Made by a program: the position numbers and the translations under genes. From Winogradskya consettensis (GTDB lineage: Bacteria > Actinomycetota > Actinomycetes > Mycobacteriales > Micromonosporaceae), in assembly GCF_018332715.1 (NCBI RefSeq), contig NZ_BOQP01000036.1, positions 62,001 through 126,000 on the forward strand: DNA of 64,000 nucleotides. The letters are read 5' to 3'. Each line of letters opens with the position of its first letter. Within the stretch, counting starts at the first letter, position 1. Shown here piece by piece: positions 8,330 through 16,604 of the stretch. The notes under the pieces were generated by a model. The model was given only the letters and a program-made list of their open reading frames with translations, was not told the origin of the DNA and ran no database searches.

Positions 8330-9508
8330 ATGCAACCCGATGAACTGCGGCGGTCCGCGACCGAGTATGCGCGCGGTGAGGTGGCCCGTGGGCTCATGAC
8401 GTGCGGGATGATCGTGTCCGGCACGGTGGAGTATCTGCATGGTCAGGGCGAGGCTGCTGAGCTGTACGCGCTGGCCTGGGAGATTGTGCCGCGTGAGTTT
8501 GCCGCGCACCTCGAGGCTCAGGCGGGGTGGGCTGCGCGGACCGACAGCGACCGGCTCACCGATGCGTTCCGGGCTCTTGATGTGGCGGGGATCGTGGCCC
8601 GGGAGGATTTCGCGTGCTGCGGGTCGTGCGGGCACAGCGAGATCGGTGACGAGGTCGGCAAAGGGCAGCGGGCGCGCGGGTACGTCTTCTATCACGGGCA
8701 GGATGCTGAACGGGCTGCTCAGGGCGGGAGTTTGTGGCTGGCGTACGGGGCGTTCGGCGAAGAGGTCGGTGACGCGGAGGTCGGTGGGGAGATCGTGGCT
8801 GCCCTGCGCGGTGAAGGGCTGGAGGTTGACTGGACGGGCGACGCCGGCCAGCGCATTCACGTTCGGCTGCGGTGGGCGAAGCGTCGGCACGGGCGGATGG
8901 CAGCGTTTGCGGTGGGTGCGAGCTCCGGCCGTACCGTGAAGATGCAGTTTGTTCCTGATCGGCAGTTGGTCTTCCCGCCGATGTCAGCGGACGCGCTCGC
9001 CGCGCTCGAACTGCCCTGGCTGCCCGAGGACACGAGCGTGCGGGTCGACGACGGCGAGCGGACGGTGACGATCCGGCGGGAGGGACACCGCCTGATCAGC
9101 GACGACGGCCGGACAGTGGGCCGTTTTGACGGCTTGCGGCTGCTCGGGGCGGACGGTGACGATGACGTTCCCGACGAGCAGGGGCTGATCGAGGTCACCT
9201 ATCAGGGCATGCCGAACGGCCCGCGGCAGAGCGCTGGGCGGCCGATGAGCCTGCCCGAGATTCTCGACGTCGTGCGGCAGCTGCCCACCCGGACGGGCTC
9301 GTGGTTGTGTGCCGTGCACGAGAGCGGCATCGTGCAGATGCGCTGGGAGAACGGCAAGCTGTGGCTGGAGTCGCCGATCGAGGCCGAGTCCGCCTCGATC
9401 GGCAAGTACGCCGGCCTCGACGAGGTCGAGCGCATGCTCACGATCCTGGCCACAGAGCACCGCATCGCGCTCCGCGAACTGGACGGCGTGACCACCGAGC
9501 CCTGGTGA
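8330..9508 (+). CDS. DUF6891-like conserved protein
   Basis: This 392-residue cytoplasmic protein starts MQPDELRRSATEYARGEVAR. The N-terminal half contains GIVAREDFACCGSCGHSEIG and RARGYVFYHGQDAERAAQGG, which I associate with the DUF6891 family. The CCxxCGH cluster could bind a metal. The C-terminal 200 residues look like a separate alpha/beta module (MSLPEILDVVRQLPTRTGSW). It has its own divergent position relative to the DUF998 gene and ends at a hairpin terminator. No function is known. Confidence 0.7.
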   Translation: MQPDELRRSATEYARGEVARGLMTCGMIVSGTVEYLHGQGEAAELYALAWEIVPREFAAHLEAQAGWAARTDSDRLTDAFRALDVAGIVAREDFACCGSCGHSEIGDEVGKGQRARGYVFYHGQDAERAAQGGSLWLAYGAFGEEVGDAEVGGEIVAALRGEGLEVDWTGDAGQRIHVRLRWAKRRHGRMAAFAVGASSGRTVKMQFVPDRQLVFPPMSADALAALELPWLPEDTSVRVDDGERTVTIRREGHRLISDDGRTVGRFDGLRLLGADGDDDVPDEQGLIEVTYQGMPNGPRQSAGRPMSLPEILDVVRQLPTRTGSWLCAVHESGIVQMRWENGKLWLESPIEAESASIGKYAGLDEVERMLTILATEHRIALRELDGVTTEPW

Positions 9509-9512
9509 TGAC

Positions 9513-9545
9513 CGGCCCGGCGCGCGGATGGTGTGCGCCGGGCCG
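9513..9545. terminator. Bidirectional hairpin terminator
   Basis: CGGCCCGGCGC and GCGCCGGGCCG form a perfect 11-bp stem with an 11-nt loop. It lies between the convergent ends of the DUF6891-like gene (9508) and the CHAP gene (9554). There is no strong T run, as is common in high-GC actinobacteria. Confidence 0.75.
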
Positions 9546-9553
9546 AACGGTTC

Positions 9554-10876
9554 TCAGGCGACCGGGCGTGCGTACCCTGAAATGGTCTTGCCGGCGAACT
9601 TCGCGCCGCGGGTGACCGTACTTTGGACGATCTTGCCGCCGCTGAAGTTGCCGTCGATGGTGGTGACGGTGGTGTTGCCGACCGCCACCACGAGGCCGAC
9701 GTGGCTCGCCCAATCGCCCGCCTTGTTCACGTCGTACACGATCGCGTCGCCGGGCTGCACCCCGGTCAGCAGGTTGCCCGCCACCCAGGTGTGCTGCTTG
9801 TCCCCGTAAGTCTTGAAGGTGATCGCACCCTCGCCGAGACCGGTTGTGTTCGCCCCCGACTGACCCCAGACCCATCGGCCGAAATCGGCGCACCAGGCCT
9901 CGCTGCGCCACTGGACTCCACCCGGCCCGGGGCACTGGCTGCCGGTCCGGCCGGTGCCGGAGTAGAAGTTGCACTGACTGGGTTTCGCCACGTTGTTGCG
10001 GCCGCTGTTCTTCAGTTCCGCGTTGGCGTTCGCGACGATCCGCGAGCGCAGGTCGGTCGGCGAGGTGGTGCCCGGGTCACCGTTGCCGCGATAGACGAGG
10101 CTGCCGTACGTGTACATCTGACCGGAGCCCGACATGGCTGCCAGGCCTCGCGCGTCCGGGGTGATCGCCAGGGCTGCCATGCCACCGGAAAAACCGGTCG
10201 GGTTGGTACGCGCCGGTGCTGAGCCGTACGCGTAGAACTGGCCCGCCGACGACACCGCGATCAGGCCCTGCCCGTCTCCGGTCAGCGTCGCTCCGGTCAT
10301 CGTGCCGCTGAACCCGGCCGGGTTCAGCTGGGGGCGGGCCGTGCCGTACGCGTAGAACTGGCCGGTGGACGACATCGCGACGGCGCCCTGCCCGTCCGAG
10401 GTCAGTGAGACGCTGACCATGGTCCCGCTGAACCCGACCGGGTTCGGCTGCGGGCGGGCCGTGCCGTACGCGTAGAACTGGCCGGCCGAGGACATGGCCA
10501 GCACGCCCTGTCCGTCGGCGGTGATCGCCACGCTGACCATCCGGCCGCTGAACCCGACCGGATTCGGTTGCGGGCGCGCGGTGCCGTACGCATAGAACTG
10601 CCCGGCCGAGGTCATGGCGATCGCGCCCTGCCCGCTGGGGGTCATCGCAAGACCGGTGAACTGACCGGAGAAGCCGGCCGGGTTCGGCCACGGATGCGCG
10701 GTGCCGTACGCGTAGAACTCGCCCTTCGTCGACAGAAGCAGATAGCCCTGGCCATCCGCGGTGACGTCCATACCGGCGAAGGTCCGGGTCGCGGCATGGG
10801 CGGGTGAAGTAGTGAGAAGAACGGCAGCAGCGACGGACAGGGCCGCGACGCACCACGCTCGTGTTCTGCGAAGCAA
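9554..10876 (-). CDS. Secreted CHAP-domain amidase/peptidase with 40-residue tandem repeats
   Basis: This 440-residue protein has a Sec signal peptide (basic start, hydrophobic core, cleavage near SPAHA-ATR at about residue 29). Residues 31-262 hold tandem 40-residue repeats built around GQFYAYGTARPQPNPVGFSG followed by a DGQG turn, likely a repeat propeller or wall-binding array. The C-terminal CHAP domain (about 275-440) has the catalytic cysteine in SEAWCADFGRWVWG (Cys329), the histidine in WASHVGLVVAVG (His392) and the downstream acidic/amide residues in TIDGNFSGG. CHAP enzymes cleave peptidoglycan amide bonds. Function as a wall hydrolase or secreted effector is inferred; the repeats probably anchor or space the enzyme. 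Confidence 0.85.
   Translation of the reverse strand: MLRRTRAWCVAALSVAAAVLLTTSPAHAATRTFAGMDVTADGQGYLLLSTKGEFYAYGTAHPWPNPAGFSGQFTGLAMTPSGQGAIAMTSAGQFYAYGTARPQPNPVGFSGRMVSVAITADGQGVLAMSSAGQFYAYGTARPQPNPVGFSGTMVSVSLTSDGQGAVAMSSTGQFYAYGTARPQLNPAGFSGTMTGATLTGDGQGLIAVSSAGQFYAYGSAPARTNPTGFSGGMAALAITPDARGLAAMSGSGQMYTYGSLVYRGNGDPGTTSPTDLRSRIVANANAELKNSGRNNVAKPSQCNFYSGTGRTGSQCPGPGGVQWRSEAWCADFGRWVWGQSGANTTGLGEGAITFKTYGDKQHTWVAGNLLTGVQPGDAIVYDVNKAGDWASHVGLVVAVGNTTVTTIDGNFSGGKIVQSTVTRGAKFAGKTISGYARPVA
10097..10786 (-). repeat. Tandem 120-bp (40-codon) repeats within the CHAP gene
   Basis: The segment encodes about six copies in exact 40-residue register. Residues 52-91, 92-131, 132-171, 172-211 and 212-251 are full units of the form GxFYAYGTAxPxxNPxGFSG-x10-GQG-x7, with partial copies at each end. 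Central copies (92-211) are nearly identical, implying recent duplication or homogenisation. Confidence 0.9.
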
Positions 10877-11125
10877 GAGATTCCCAACTGATCCGGAGGA
10901 AGCGACGCCGGCAGGCTCGCGTCCACATGCTCGCCGTCCCGCATTCGCCGCGACATCGAACTTGAGTGCCGGTTCCGATCAGCCGTTTCGCCGACAGAGA
11001 CTCCCGACGATGAATGGGGGTAAGTAGCGCAGGTAAAGGGCCACAACCGAATGTAAATCGCTTTTCACGCAGGAGGGGGTCCAGGCCACATGACACCCTT
11101 TCGGGTACGTCCTGGCCGCATTCTT

Positions 11126-11584
11126 TCAGCTTTCCCCGGCCGACACCGCCGCGGCGACCGGTTCGAGGCCGGCGATCAGTTCGTCGAGTTCGTCCGCGCC
11201 AAGGACCTCGTAGGCGGGCGCTGCCAGCTCGTCGGTGAGGGTTTCGATGCGCTGCCTGGTCTGGCGACCGGCGGCGGTGAACTCGCCGGTGGTGTCCAGG
11301 ATGCCGCGGTCGCGCAGGCCGTCGATGACGGCGGCCAGCTGCGCCTTGGGCAGGTGATGGGTACGCCCGAACGTCTCCGCCTTCTCGCCGAGGGTGAGAG
11401 CGAGCAGCACATGGGCTTCGGTGCCGCCGATGTTGTGCGCCACGAGAACGGCGTTGTGGCCGTCCCAGTAGTTACGCATGCCGCGCGCGAGGAACGCCTC
11501 GTTCGGCACCTCGGAGAAGGTGACGGTCCCGATCGGCTCGACCAGCTCGAACATGCGGTGGACCTTGGCCAATGGGTGAGGCAT
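11126..11584 (-). CDS. SCO6745-family protein with apparent internal deletion
   Basis: The start at ATG 11584 is fixed by GGAGGAG seven nt upstream. The 152 residues open MPHPLAKVHRMFELVEPIGT and run PNEAFLARGMRNYWDG, as in the actinobacterial SCO6745 family. They then jump straight to VAHNIGGTEAHVLLALTLGE and the helix-turn-helix-like tail FGRTHHLPKAQLAAVIDGLR to the end. Relatives I know are about 260-290 residues and have over 100 residues between these blocks. This looks like a clean in-frame deletion, leaving an N-terminal cap joined to the winged-helix half. It may still fold as a small helical protein; function is unknown. Confidence 0.75.
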   Translation of the reverse strand: MPHPLAKVHRMFELVEPIGTVTFSEVPNEAFLARGMRNYWDGHNAVLVAHNIGGTEAHVLLALTLGEKAETFGRTHHLPKAQLAAVIDGLRDRGILDTTGEFTAAGRQTRQRIETLTDELAAPAYEVLGADELDELIAGLEPVAAAVSAGES

Positions 11585-11672
11585 CGGTGGCTCCTCCGGT
11601 TTTATGACAGCGCCCTCGTGGCGGCCGTTCACGGTAACCACGAACGACGCCGGCCGGATCCGACAACCAGAT

Positions 11673-11690
11673 CCTCAAGGAAACCTCAAG
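11673..11690 (+). promoter_or_regulatory. Direct repeat CCTCAAG-N4-CCTCAAG upstream of Ltp-like gene
   Basis: Two identical heptamers are spaced 11 bp start to start, the layout bound by SARP and OmpR-family regulators. The site lies 66 nt upstream of the ATG at 11756. Confidence 0.4.
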
Positions 11691-11755
11691 TCAGCGCGGG
11701 GCCCTCCGATAAGGGCGTGCCGCAGCACCCCGGCTGCGGACCTTAAGGGGCTTGT

Positions 11756-12220
11756 ATGAAGAAGATCCTCGTCTCCGTTTCCACGGCATTCATCGCTCTG
11801 GGGCTCATCGGCACGGCAGCGCCGGCACAAGCCCAGCCCGTCGCCAATTCCACCGTCACCGCGGCCTCCTACACCACGGCTTCCTACACCACTGCCTCCT
11901 ACGCCACGGCCTCTTACGCCGCCGCCAAGGAGTCGGTCGCGCAGCAGAACGCCCGTCGCATGGCGGCCTCATACCTGAAGTACTCAGCGTTCTCCCGCTC
12001 AGGCCTCATCGGCCAGCTGAAATATGAGGGCTTCAGCACCAGGCTGGCTACCTACGGCGTGGACAAGCAGCACGCCAACTGGAACAAGCAGGCCGCCAAG
12101 AAGGCCAAGGAATACTTGAAGTACCAAGCGTTCTCCCGCTCGGGGCTGATCGCTCAGCTGGAGTACGAAGGCTTCACCACGGCACAGGCGAAATACGGCG
12201 TGAAAAAGGCCGGCCTCTAA
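11756..12220 (+). CDS. Secreted protein with two Ltp-type repeats
   Basis: This 154-residue protein has a clear signal peptide (MKKILVSVSTAFIALGLIGT, cleavage near APAQA-QP). A low-complexity spacer of ASYTTASYTTASYATASYAA type follows. Two repeats then match the Ltp / host-cell surface-exposed lipoprotein domain: YLKYSAFSRSGLIGQLKYEG and YLKYQAFSRSGLIAQLEYEG, each followed by a YGV turn. There is no lipobox cysteine, so it is likely secreted rather than lipidated. The Ltp domain is known from phage TP-J34, where it blocks DNA injection; in actinobacteria its role is unsettled. AAGGGG lies six nt before the ATG. Confidence 0.85.
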   Translation: MKKILVSVSTAFIALGLIGTAAPAQAQPVANSTVTAASYTTASYTTASYATASYAAAKESVAQQNARRMAASYLKYSAFSRSGLIGQLKYEGFSTRLATYGVDKQHANWNKQAAKKAKEYLKYQAFSRSGLIAQLEYEGFTTAQAKYGVKKAGL

Positions 12221-12239
12221 GCCTTGCGTTGCCGGCCTT
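12206..12239 (+). terminator. Hairpin terminator after Ltp-like gene
   Basis: AAGGCCGGC and GCCGGCCTT form a 9-bp stem with a 16-nt loop that overlaps the last codons of the Ltp-like gene. The following TTCTC is only weakly T-rich. It separates the gene from the convergent YCII gene. Confidence 0.6.
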
Positions 12240-12261
12240 CTCGATCAGCGGTCGCCGGGGG

Positions 12262-12636
12262 TTACTTCTCCTCGGCGAGGCGGCGGAGGAAGGCGTCGTG
12301 TTCGGGGTCGGGCATGAGTTCGCGGACGTGCTGGGCGCAGCGGCAGGCGGCGGCGATCTTGGCGGCCCAGGCGAGGGCCTCGTCGCGGGTGGCGACCTCG
12401 ACGACCGCGAAGCCGCCGACGACCTCCTTGGTCTCCGGGTAGGGGCCGTCGGTGACCGTGCCGTCCGTGCCGACGATGCTCGCCTGCTGGCGTTCGAGGC
12501 CGCCGCCGTACACCCAGACGCCGGCGCGTACGGCTTCCTCGGTCACCTCGTGGGCGGCCTTGCCGACGTCGCCCCAGTCGCCGTCAGGGATGTGATCCAT
12601 GGCGCCTTCGTTGAACGAGATCAAGTACTGGGTCAT
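12262..12636 (-). CDS. YCII-related (DGPF-type) protein
   Basis: This 124-residue protein starts MTQYLISFNEGAMDHIPDGD and contains VTDGPYPETKEVVGGFAVVE, the DGPF/DGPYxExKE signature of YCII-related domains. It ends with a short helical segment. These dimeric alpha-beta proteins often accompany ECF sigma factors or act as small enzymes of unknown reaction; no sigma gene lies next to it here. A cysteine pair (ACRCAQH) may be functional. Confidence 0.88.
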   Translation of the reverse strand: MTQYLISFNEGAMDHIPDGDWGDVGKAAHEVTEEAVRAGVWVYGGGLERQQASIVGTDGTVTDGPYPETKEVVGGFAVVEVATRDEALAWAAKIAAACRCAQHVRELMPDPEHDAFLRRLAEEK

Positions 12637-12792
12637 CGCCTGACTCCCTTGTCACGGCGGCCTCGGCGGCCACCTTCCGCCTCTTCCACGAACGGGCCGG
12701 GCCGGATCCGACGTTGTCCGGAAGAAATTTTCGCGGGTTCCCTCCGCAGCTCATGACGCATACGGGCGCGGTACGCGATAACCTTGCCGTAT

Positions 12793-13080
12793 ATGGCTAC
12801 CTTTCGCAGCGCCTCAGTGCTCCTCTCCTCGGACGGCACCAGGACTCCCGGCACCGCCGCCCTGTTCGCCGAGCCTGCCCGCAAGGGCGGGGTCCCGCCG
12901 TGGGCGGGTGACTTCCGGCCGGCCAACAGCGCCGGCAATGGCCCCAAGAACGCGGTCGGGAAGACCTTCACGCTGGAGCTCCCCAACGGGAGCACCGGCA
13001 AGGTCGTCGTCCAGAGTCTCAAAACCGGCAAGGGCGGCACCATCCTGGCGCTGATGGGCGAGGACGCGCCCCCGTTCTGA
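12793..13080 (+). CDS. Hypothetical protein
   Basis: This 95-residue soluble protein opens MATFRSASVLLSSDGTRTPG, with a glycine- and lysine-rich C-terminal half (FTLELPNGSTGKVVVQSLKT) that looks beta-rich. I do not recognise the family. The ATG at 12793 is preferred over an in-frame TTG at 12784. It lacks a strong ribosome site but ends right before a strong convergent terminator, which supports real transcription. Confidence 0.65.
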   Translation: MATFRSASVLLSSDGTRTPGTAALFAEPARKGGVPPWAGDFRPANSAGNGPKNAVGKTFTLELPNGSTGKVVVQSLKTGKGGTILALMGEDAPPF

Positions 13081-13089
13081 TCCAGAGTT

Positions 13090-13117
13090 CCTCCCGGAGC
13101 TGACCCGCTCCGGGAGG
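13090..13117. terminator. Bidirectional hairpin terminator
   Basis: CCTCCCGGAGC and GCTCCGGGAGG form an 11-bp perfect stem with a 6-nt loop. It sits between the convergent hypothetical gene (ends 13080) and the DinB-type gene (ends 13129). Confidence 0.8.
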
Positions 13118-13128
13118 ACGATCAGGTC

Positions 13129-13650
13129 CTACTGGCCCGCGCGCCCGTCGATGCACTCGCGCAGCAGGTCGGCATGGCCGCAGTGCCGTGCGTACTCCTC
13201 GACCATGTGGATCAGGATGTCGCGCACGCTGCCCTGCTCACCGTTGGCCATGTTCACGAGTTCATCGAGGTCGATCGGCGAGTCCAGCCAGTGATCGGCG
13301 GCGGCGATCTGCTCCCGCCAGACAGTGAACGCCTCCTCGACGACGGCGGGATCGGCTACCGCGCCGTCGAAATCGAGGTCGGACGAGTAGAGCCGCGGCG
13401 TGTCCGGGTTGCCCTGCAGGATGCGGTGGAACCAGTTGTGTTCCACGCCCGCCAGGTGACGGACCAGGCCCAGCAGGCTCATCGTCGACGGCGGGACCGA
13501 TCGGGACGCCAGCTGTTCAGGCGAGAGGTCCTCGCACTTCATGCCCAGCGTCAGGCGGTAGTTGGTGAGGTACAACCGGATGGTTGCCAATTCCCCGACG
13601 GGACTGGCAACGGACCGGGGGTCCCCTTCGGGCCGCACCCACATGTTCAT
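13129..13650 (-). CDS. DinB/DUF664-family protein
   Basis: This 173-residue four-helix-bundle protein has the DUF664 hallmarks: LGLVRHLAGVEHNWFHRIL in the first half and RDILIHMVEEYARHCGHADL at the C-terminus. These give the three metal-binding histidines of the DinB-like superfamily. It is likely a mycothiol- or thiol-dependent detoxification enzyme; this is family inference, with no substrate visible. ATG 13650 was chosen because GGGGAAG lies upstream; the longer frame to 13824 runs into the divergent promoter region. A TATAAA at 13692-13697 on the same strand may be its -10 box. Confidence 0.85.
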   Translation of the reverse strand: MNMWVRPEGDPRSVASPVGELATIRLYLTNYRLTLGMKCEDLSPEQLASRSVPPSTMSLLGLVRHLAGVEHNWFHRILQGNPDTPRLYSSDLDFDGAVADPAVVEEAFTVWREQIAAADHWLDSPIDLDELVNMANGEQGSVRDILIHMVEEYARHCGHADLLRECIDGRAGQ

Positions 13651-13774
13651 CCGAGCATCTTCCCCGGCCCACCGGCAGCCCGCCGACCCTTTATATCGAT
13701 GTGTGTCATTACATTGAAATGATGGGGGCTTTGGCATGTGTACCGGCGGGTAAAGGGTTCGGGATATTCGTCGT

Positions 13775-14413
13775 GTGAAGAGACGACGCCTCACCGCTGC
13801 CGCGCTTGCCGCCGCCACGTTCACCGCCGTTCTGCAGATCGCGTTCTCCGCGCCTGCAGGAGCGACCGCTCCGGGAATCCCGACGGCCGCGACCGCACGG
13901 ACCTATCTCGCCTCCCTCACCGTTGCCGCGTCGACGCACACCACCACGTACGACCGGGATCTCTTCCCGACCTGGGACACGATCTCGGGGACGTGCAACA
14001 CCCGGGAGACCGTTCTCAAGCGTGACGGTACGGGCGTCGTGGTCGACTCGGCCTGCGCGTCGACGTCGGGCAGCTGGTACAGCCCGTACGACGGGGCGAC
14101 CTGGACCGCCGCCTCCGACGTGGACATCGATCACATGGTGCCGCTCAAGAACGCCTGGATCTCCGGCGCCTGGGGCTGGACGACGGCGAAGCGGGAGAGT
14201 TTCGCCAACGATCTGACCGATCCGCAGCTGTGGGCCGTCACGGACAACGTCAACCAGTCGAAGAGCGACAAGTCGCCCGATGCCTGGAAGCCGCCGCTGA
14301 CCAGCTACTACTGCACGTACTCGCGGGCCTGGGTCAAGGTCAAGTATGTCTGGGCGCTGACGATCACGAGCGCCGAGAAGACCGCGCTGACCTCGATGCT
14401 CGCGACCTGCTGA
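13775..14413 (+). CDS. Secreted HNH endonuclease family protein
   Basis: This 212-residue protein has a signal peptide (MKRRRLTAAALAAATFTAVL, cleavage near PAGA-TAP). The catalytic block is SDVDIDHMVPLKNAWISGAW followed by DLTDPQLWAVTDNVNQSKSD. The DIDHMVPL histidine and downstream asparagines fit the DUF1524-like HNH fold common in secreted actinobacterial nucleases. Four cysteines could form extracellular disulfides. Likely roles are nucleotide scavenging or antagonism. The start is GTG at 13775. It is divergent from the DinB-type gene. Confidence 0.88.
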   Translation: MKRRRLTAAALAAATFTAVLQIAFSAPAGATAPGIPTAATARTYLASLTVAASTHTTTYDRDLFPTWDTISGTCNTRETVLKRDGTGVVVDSACASTSGSWYSPYDGATWTAASDVDIDHMVPLKNAWISGAWGWTTAKRESFANDLTDPQLWAVTDNVNQSKSDKSPDAWKPPLTSYYCTYSRAWVKVKYVWALTITSAEKTALTSMLATC

Positions 14414-14419
14414 CAGAAA

Positions 14420-14450
14420 GATCGGCCGGGGCGAGATGCCCCGGCCGATC
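14420..14450. terminator. Bidirectional hairpin terminator
   Basis: GATCGGCCGGGGC and GCCCCGGCCGATC form a perfect 13-bp stem with a 5-nt loop. It lies exactly between the convergent stops of the HNH gene (14413) and the beta-helix gene (14457). Confidence 0.88.
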
Positions 14451-14456
14451 AATGCA

Positions 14457-16319
14457 TCATGAAGCGGGATAGTCCGTCACGTAGACCGGGACGCCGCTGC
14501 TGGGCGGGTCAGCAGCCGCGCCCACGCCGTTGACGACGTGGTCGATCGTGCCGGCGCTGAGGTTCACCGTCATGATGTGGTGCAGTTTCACACCGGGACG
14601 GTTGGGGACCTCGAAGCCGTTCTCCGTGTGGATCGACGGGTTGTTCTGGTTGAAGACGTAGACGCCCGCACCGTAGAGCTGGTGGTTGCGGACCTTGTCG
14701 CCGACCTTGTAACCCGCGTACCCCTCGACCTTGCCGTTCATCCAGTCCGCCTGCGTGGGCGGGTCGTACGGCAGCTCGTTCTGGTAGAGGATCGTCGTGC
14801 CCTTGTCGCCGTTCCAGACGGTGTTGTACTTCTGGAAGTGCTCGACGAACAGGCCCGTCGCGGTCACGTTGTCGCCGTTGATCACGGCGCCGTAGCGGCC
14901 GGTGTTGGTGCGCCAGCGCTGGGTGTCACCGTTCACGCCCTCGGTGAAGCCTTCGAGGCCGTGGTCCGCGCGCCACACCCAGGTGTGGTCGATGAGCACG
15001 TTGTCGCTGTTGACCTCCAGCGCGGTGTCGGTCTTGCCGACGTGCGGGCCGCCGACGCGGAAGTACACGTCGGACAGCGTGGTCGGGTTGCTCGGCGAGC
15101 TGATCCCGAAGCCGTTCTTGACGCCCACGCGCAGCAGCGTCTTCGACTCCTTGAGGCCGGCGTCGACCGTGACACCCGCGACGACCACGCCGGGTACGTC
15201 CGCCACGACCAGCGGCGTCGCACCGTTGACGGCGGTCAGCGTCGCGTGGCCGATGCCGAGGACCACCTGGTTGGGGTGCCACACGTTGATGCTGGACGCG
15301 ATGTCGTACATGCCGGGGCTGAGCAGGAGGTTCTTGCCCAGCGCGAGGTTCGCGTTGATCAGCCACACCGGGTCGGACGGCTTGGCGACGAAGAAGTCGC
15401 TGAGCGGGATCGTCCGGCCACCGCTCCACGACGTGCCGCTGGTGTTGCGCTGCGCGGCGGGCACCTGGACGTTGTACTTGCCCTTGGCGTCGACGAACAG
15501 GTACGGCTTCTCCCGGCTGACCGGGGTCTGCGCGACCGTGGTGTACGGCGGGTCCGGGAACGCCGAGTCGTCGGGCGCGCCCACGACACCGGAGAAGACC
15601 TGGTTCCATACGCCGTTGGACCAGCTCGCCACCTCGCTGTTGCGGGTGAGCCACTGCTGCTGCGAGCCGTTGATGACCGTCGGGAACTTCGAGTTCGCGA
15701 TGAAGCCGCCGCTGGCGTACTGCGGGCCCGCGGTGCAGTAGTCCATCAGGGAGAAGTTGCCACCGGAGACGTTGAGCCGGCGCAGCGAGACCGCCTGCGA
15801 CACGGCCCAGAAGTTCGCCCCGGCACGGCAGCCGTCCTGGCCGGCCCCGTTGATGTTGATGGTCAGGTTGGACAGGGTGCGCCAGAAGTTGACCAGCGCG
15901 AGGCAGTTACCGGTGCCGTTGTCGGCGAGGCACCGGTTGTAGACCTCGACCTTGCCGTTGATGACGACGTCGGCCGGGGACGCGCCGAGCCCGGAGATCT
16001 CGGTGTAGTAGCCAACCTTGATCTGCAGCGGCTTCTCGGTGGTGCCATAGGTTCCAGGCTTGAACAGGTACGCGAACCGCGCGCTACCCATTTCGTTGTC
16101 GACCTGCTTGGCGTACGTGGCGTCGAGGGTGGCCTGGATTTGCTCCACCGGCATGCTGGGGTCAAAAACGGTGACGTTCGATCCCAAATTGGGCGCAACC
16201 GCAACCGCGACGGGGGCAGCGGACGCGGGAATGGCGGTCAGCGAGCCGGTGATGACCAGCGCGAGTCCTACAGCGAGAATCCGGCCAGCGCGCCGGCGCC
16301 CGGAAGGGCGTGTCGTCAT
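14457..16319 (-). CDS. Large secreted right-handed beta-helix protein, GH55/pectate-lyase-like
   Basis: This 620-residue protein has a signal peptide (TTRPSGRRRAGRILAVGLAL, cleavage near PASA-APV). The rest is two beta-helix-like halves. The first contains VFDPSMPVEQIQATLDATYA and LQIKVGYYTEISGLGASPAD. The second contains LLLSPGMYDIASSINVWHPN, VLIDHTWVWRADHGLEG and YNTVWNGDKGTTILYQNELP. This architecture resembles GH55-type and other polysaccharide-acting beta-helix proteins. Relatives in databases carry inconsistent labels; I see no cyclase motif. It probably acts on extracellular glycans, but no catalytic residues can be assigned safely. The ATG at 16319 follows GGAAGGA by 9 nt. Confidence 0.7.
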   Translation of the reverse strand: MTTRPSGRRRAGRILAVGLALVITGSLTAIPASAAPVAVAVAPNLGSNVTVFDPSMPVEQIQATLDATYAKQVDNEMGSARFAYLFKPGTYGTTEKPLQIKVGYYTEISGLGASPADVVINGKVEVYNRCLADNGTGNCLALVNFWRTLSNLTININGAGQDGCRAGANFWAVSQAVSLRRLNVSGGNFSLMDYCTAGPQYASGGFIANSKFPTVINGSQQQWLTRNSEVASWSNGVWNQVFSGVVGAPDDSAFPDPPYTTVAQTPVSREKPYLFVDAKGKYNVQVPAAQRNTSGTSWSGGRTIPLSDFFVAKPSDPVWLINANLALGKNLLLSPGMYDIASSINVWHPNQVVLGIGHATLTAVNGATPLVVADVPGVVVAGVTVDAGLKESKTLLRVGVKNGFGISSPSNPTTLSDVYFRVGGPHVGKTDTALEVNSDNVLIDHTWVWRADHGLEGFTEGVNGDTQRWRTNTGRYGAVINGDNVTATGLFVEHFQKYNTVWNGDKGTTILYQNELPYDPPTQADWMNGKVEGYAGYKVGDKVRNHQLYGAGVYVFNQNNPSIHTENGFEVPNRPGVKLHHIMTVNLSAGTIDHVVNGVGAAADPPSSGVPVYVTDYPAS

Positions 16320-16604
16320 GCGGGGTGGTCCTTCCGTGAACGTAACAGTGCTGCAATGCACTGGATCACAGAAAGCGATAGACGGCGGTAGAAGTCAACA
16401 GCCCGCCACGGTTCCGGAACAAGCCCTGCCCGAACGGCCCTGGTGTTACCGCCACCCGGCCGCGGTGGAATCGGGAGATGTCAGATCTTCCGCCATACGT
16501 ACGATCAATTGGTTGACCCTCGTGTCGCGATCGTGCGCGCTGTGCGTGAGGGCCGCGGTGCGGGCTCCGACGGCGTTGCCGGAACGGATCGCGGCATGCT
16601 CGGC

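Noticed and set aside
10877..11125. Possible c-di-AMP (ydaO-type) riboswitch upstream of the CHAP gene
   Set aside because: Actinobacterial wall-hydrolase genes often carry one, but I could not find its conserved core blocks in the minus-strand leader.
13690..13720. Zur- or Fur-like AT-rich dyad (TCATT-N7-AATGA)
   Set aside because: Arms are only 5 bp and the match to known metal-regulator boxes is poor; more likely simply promoter DNA.
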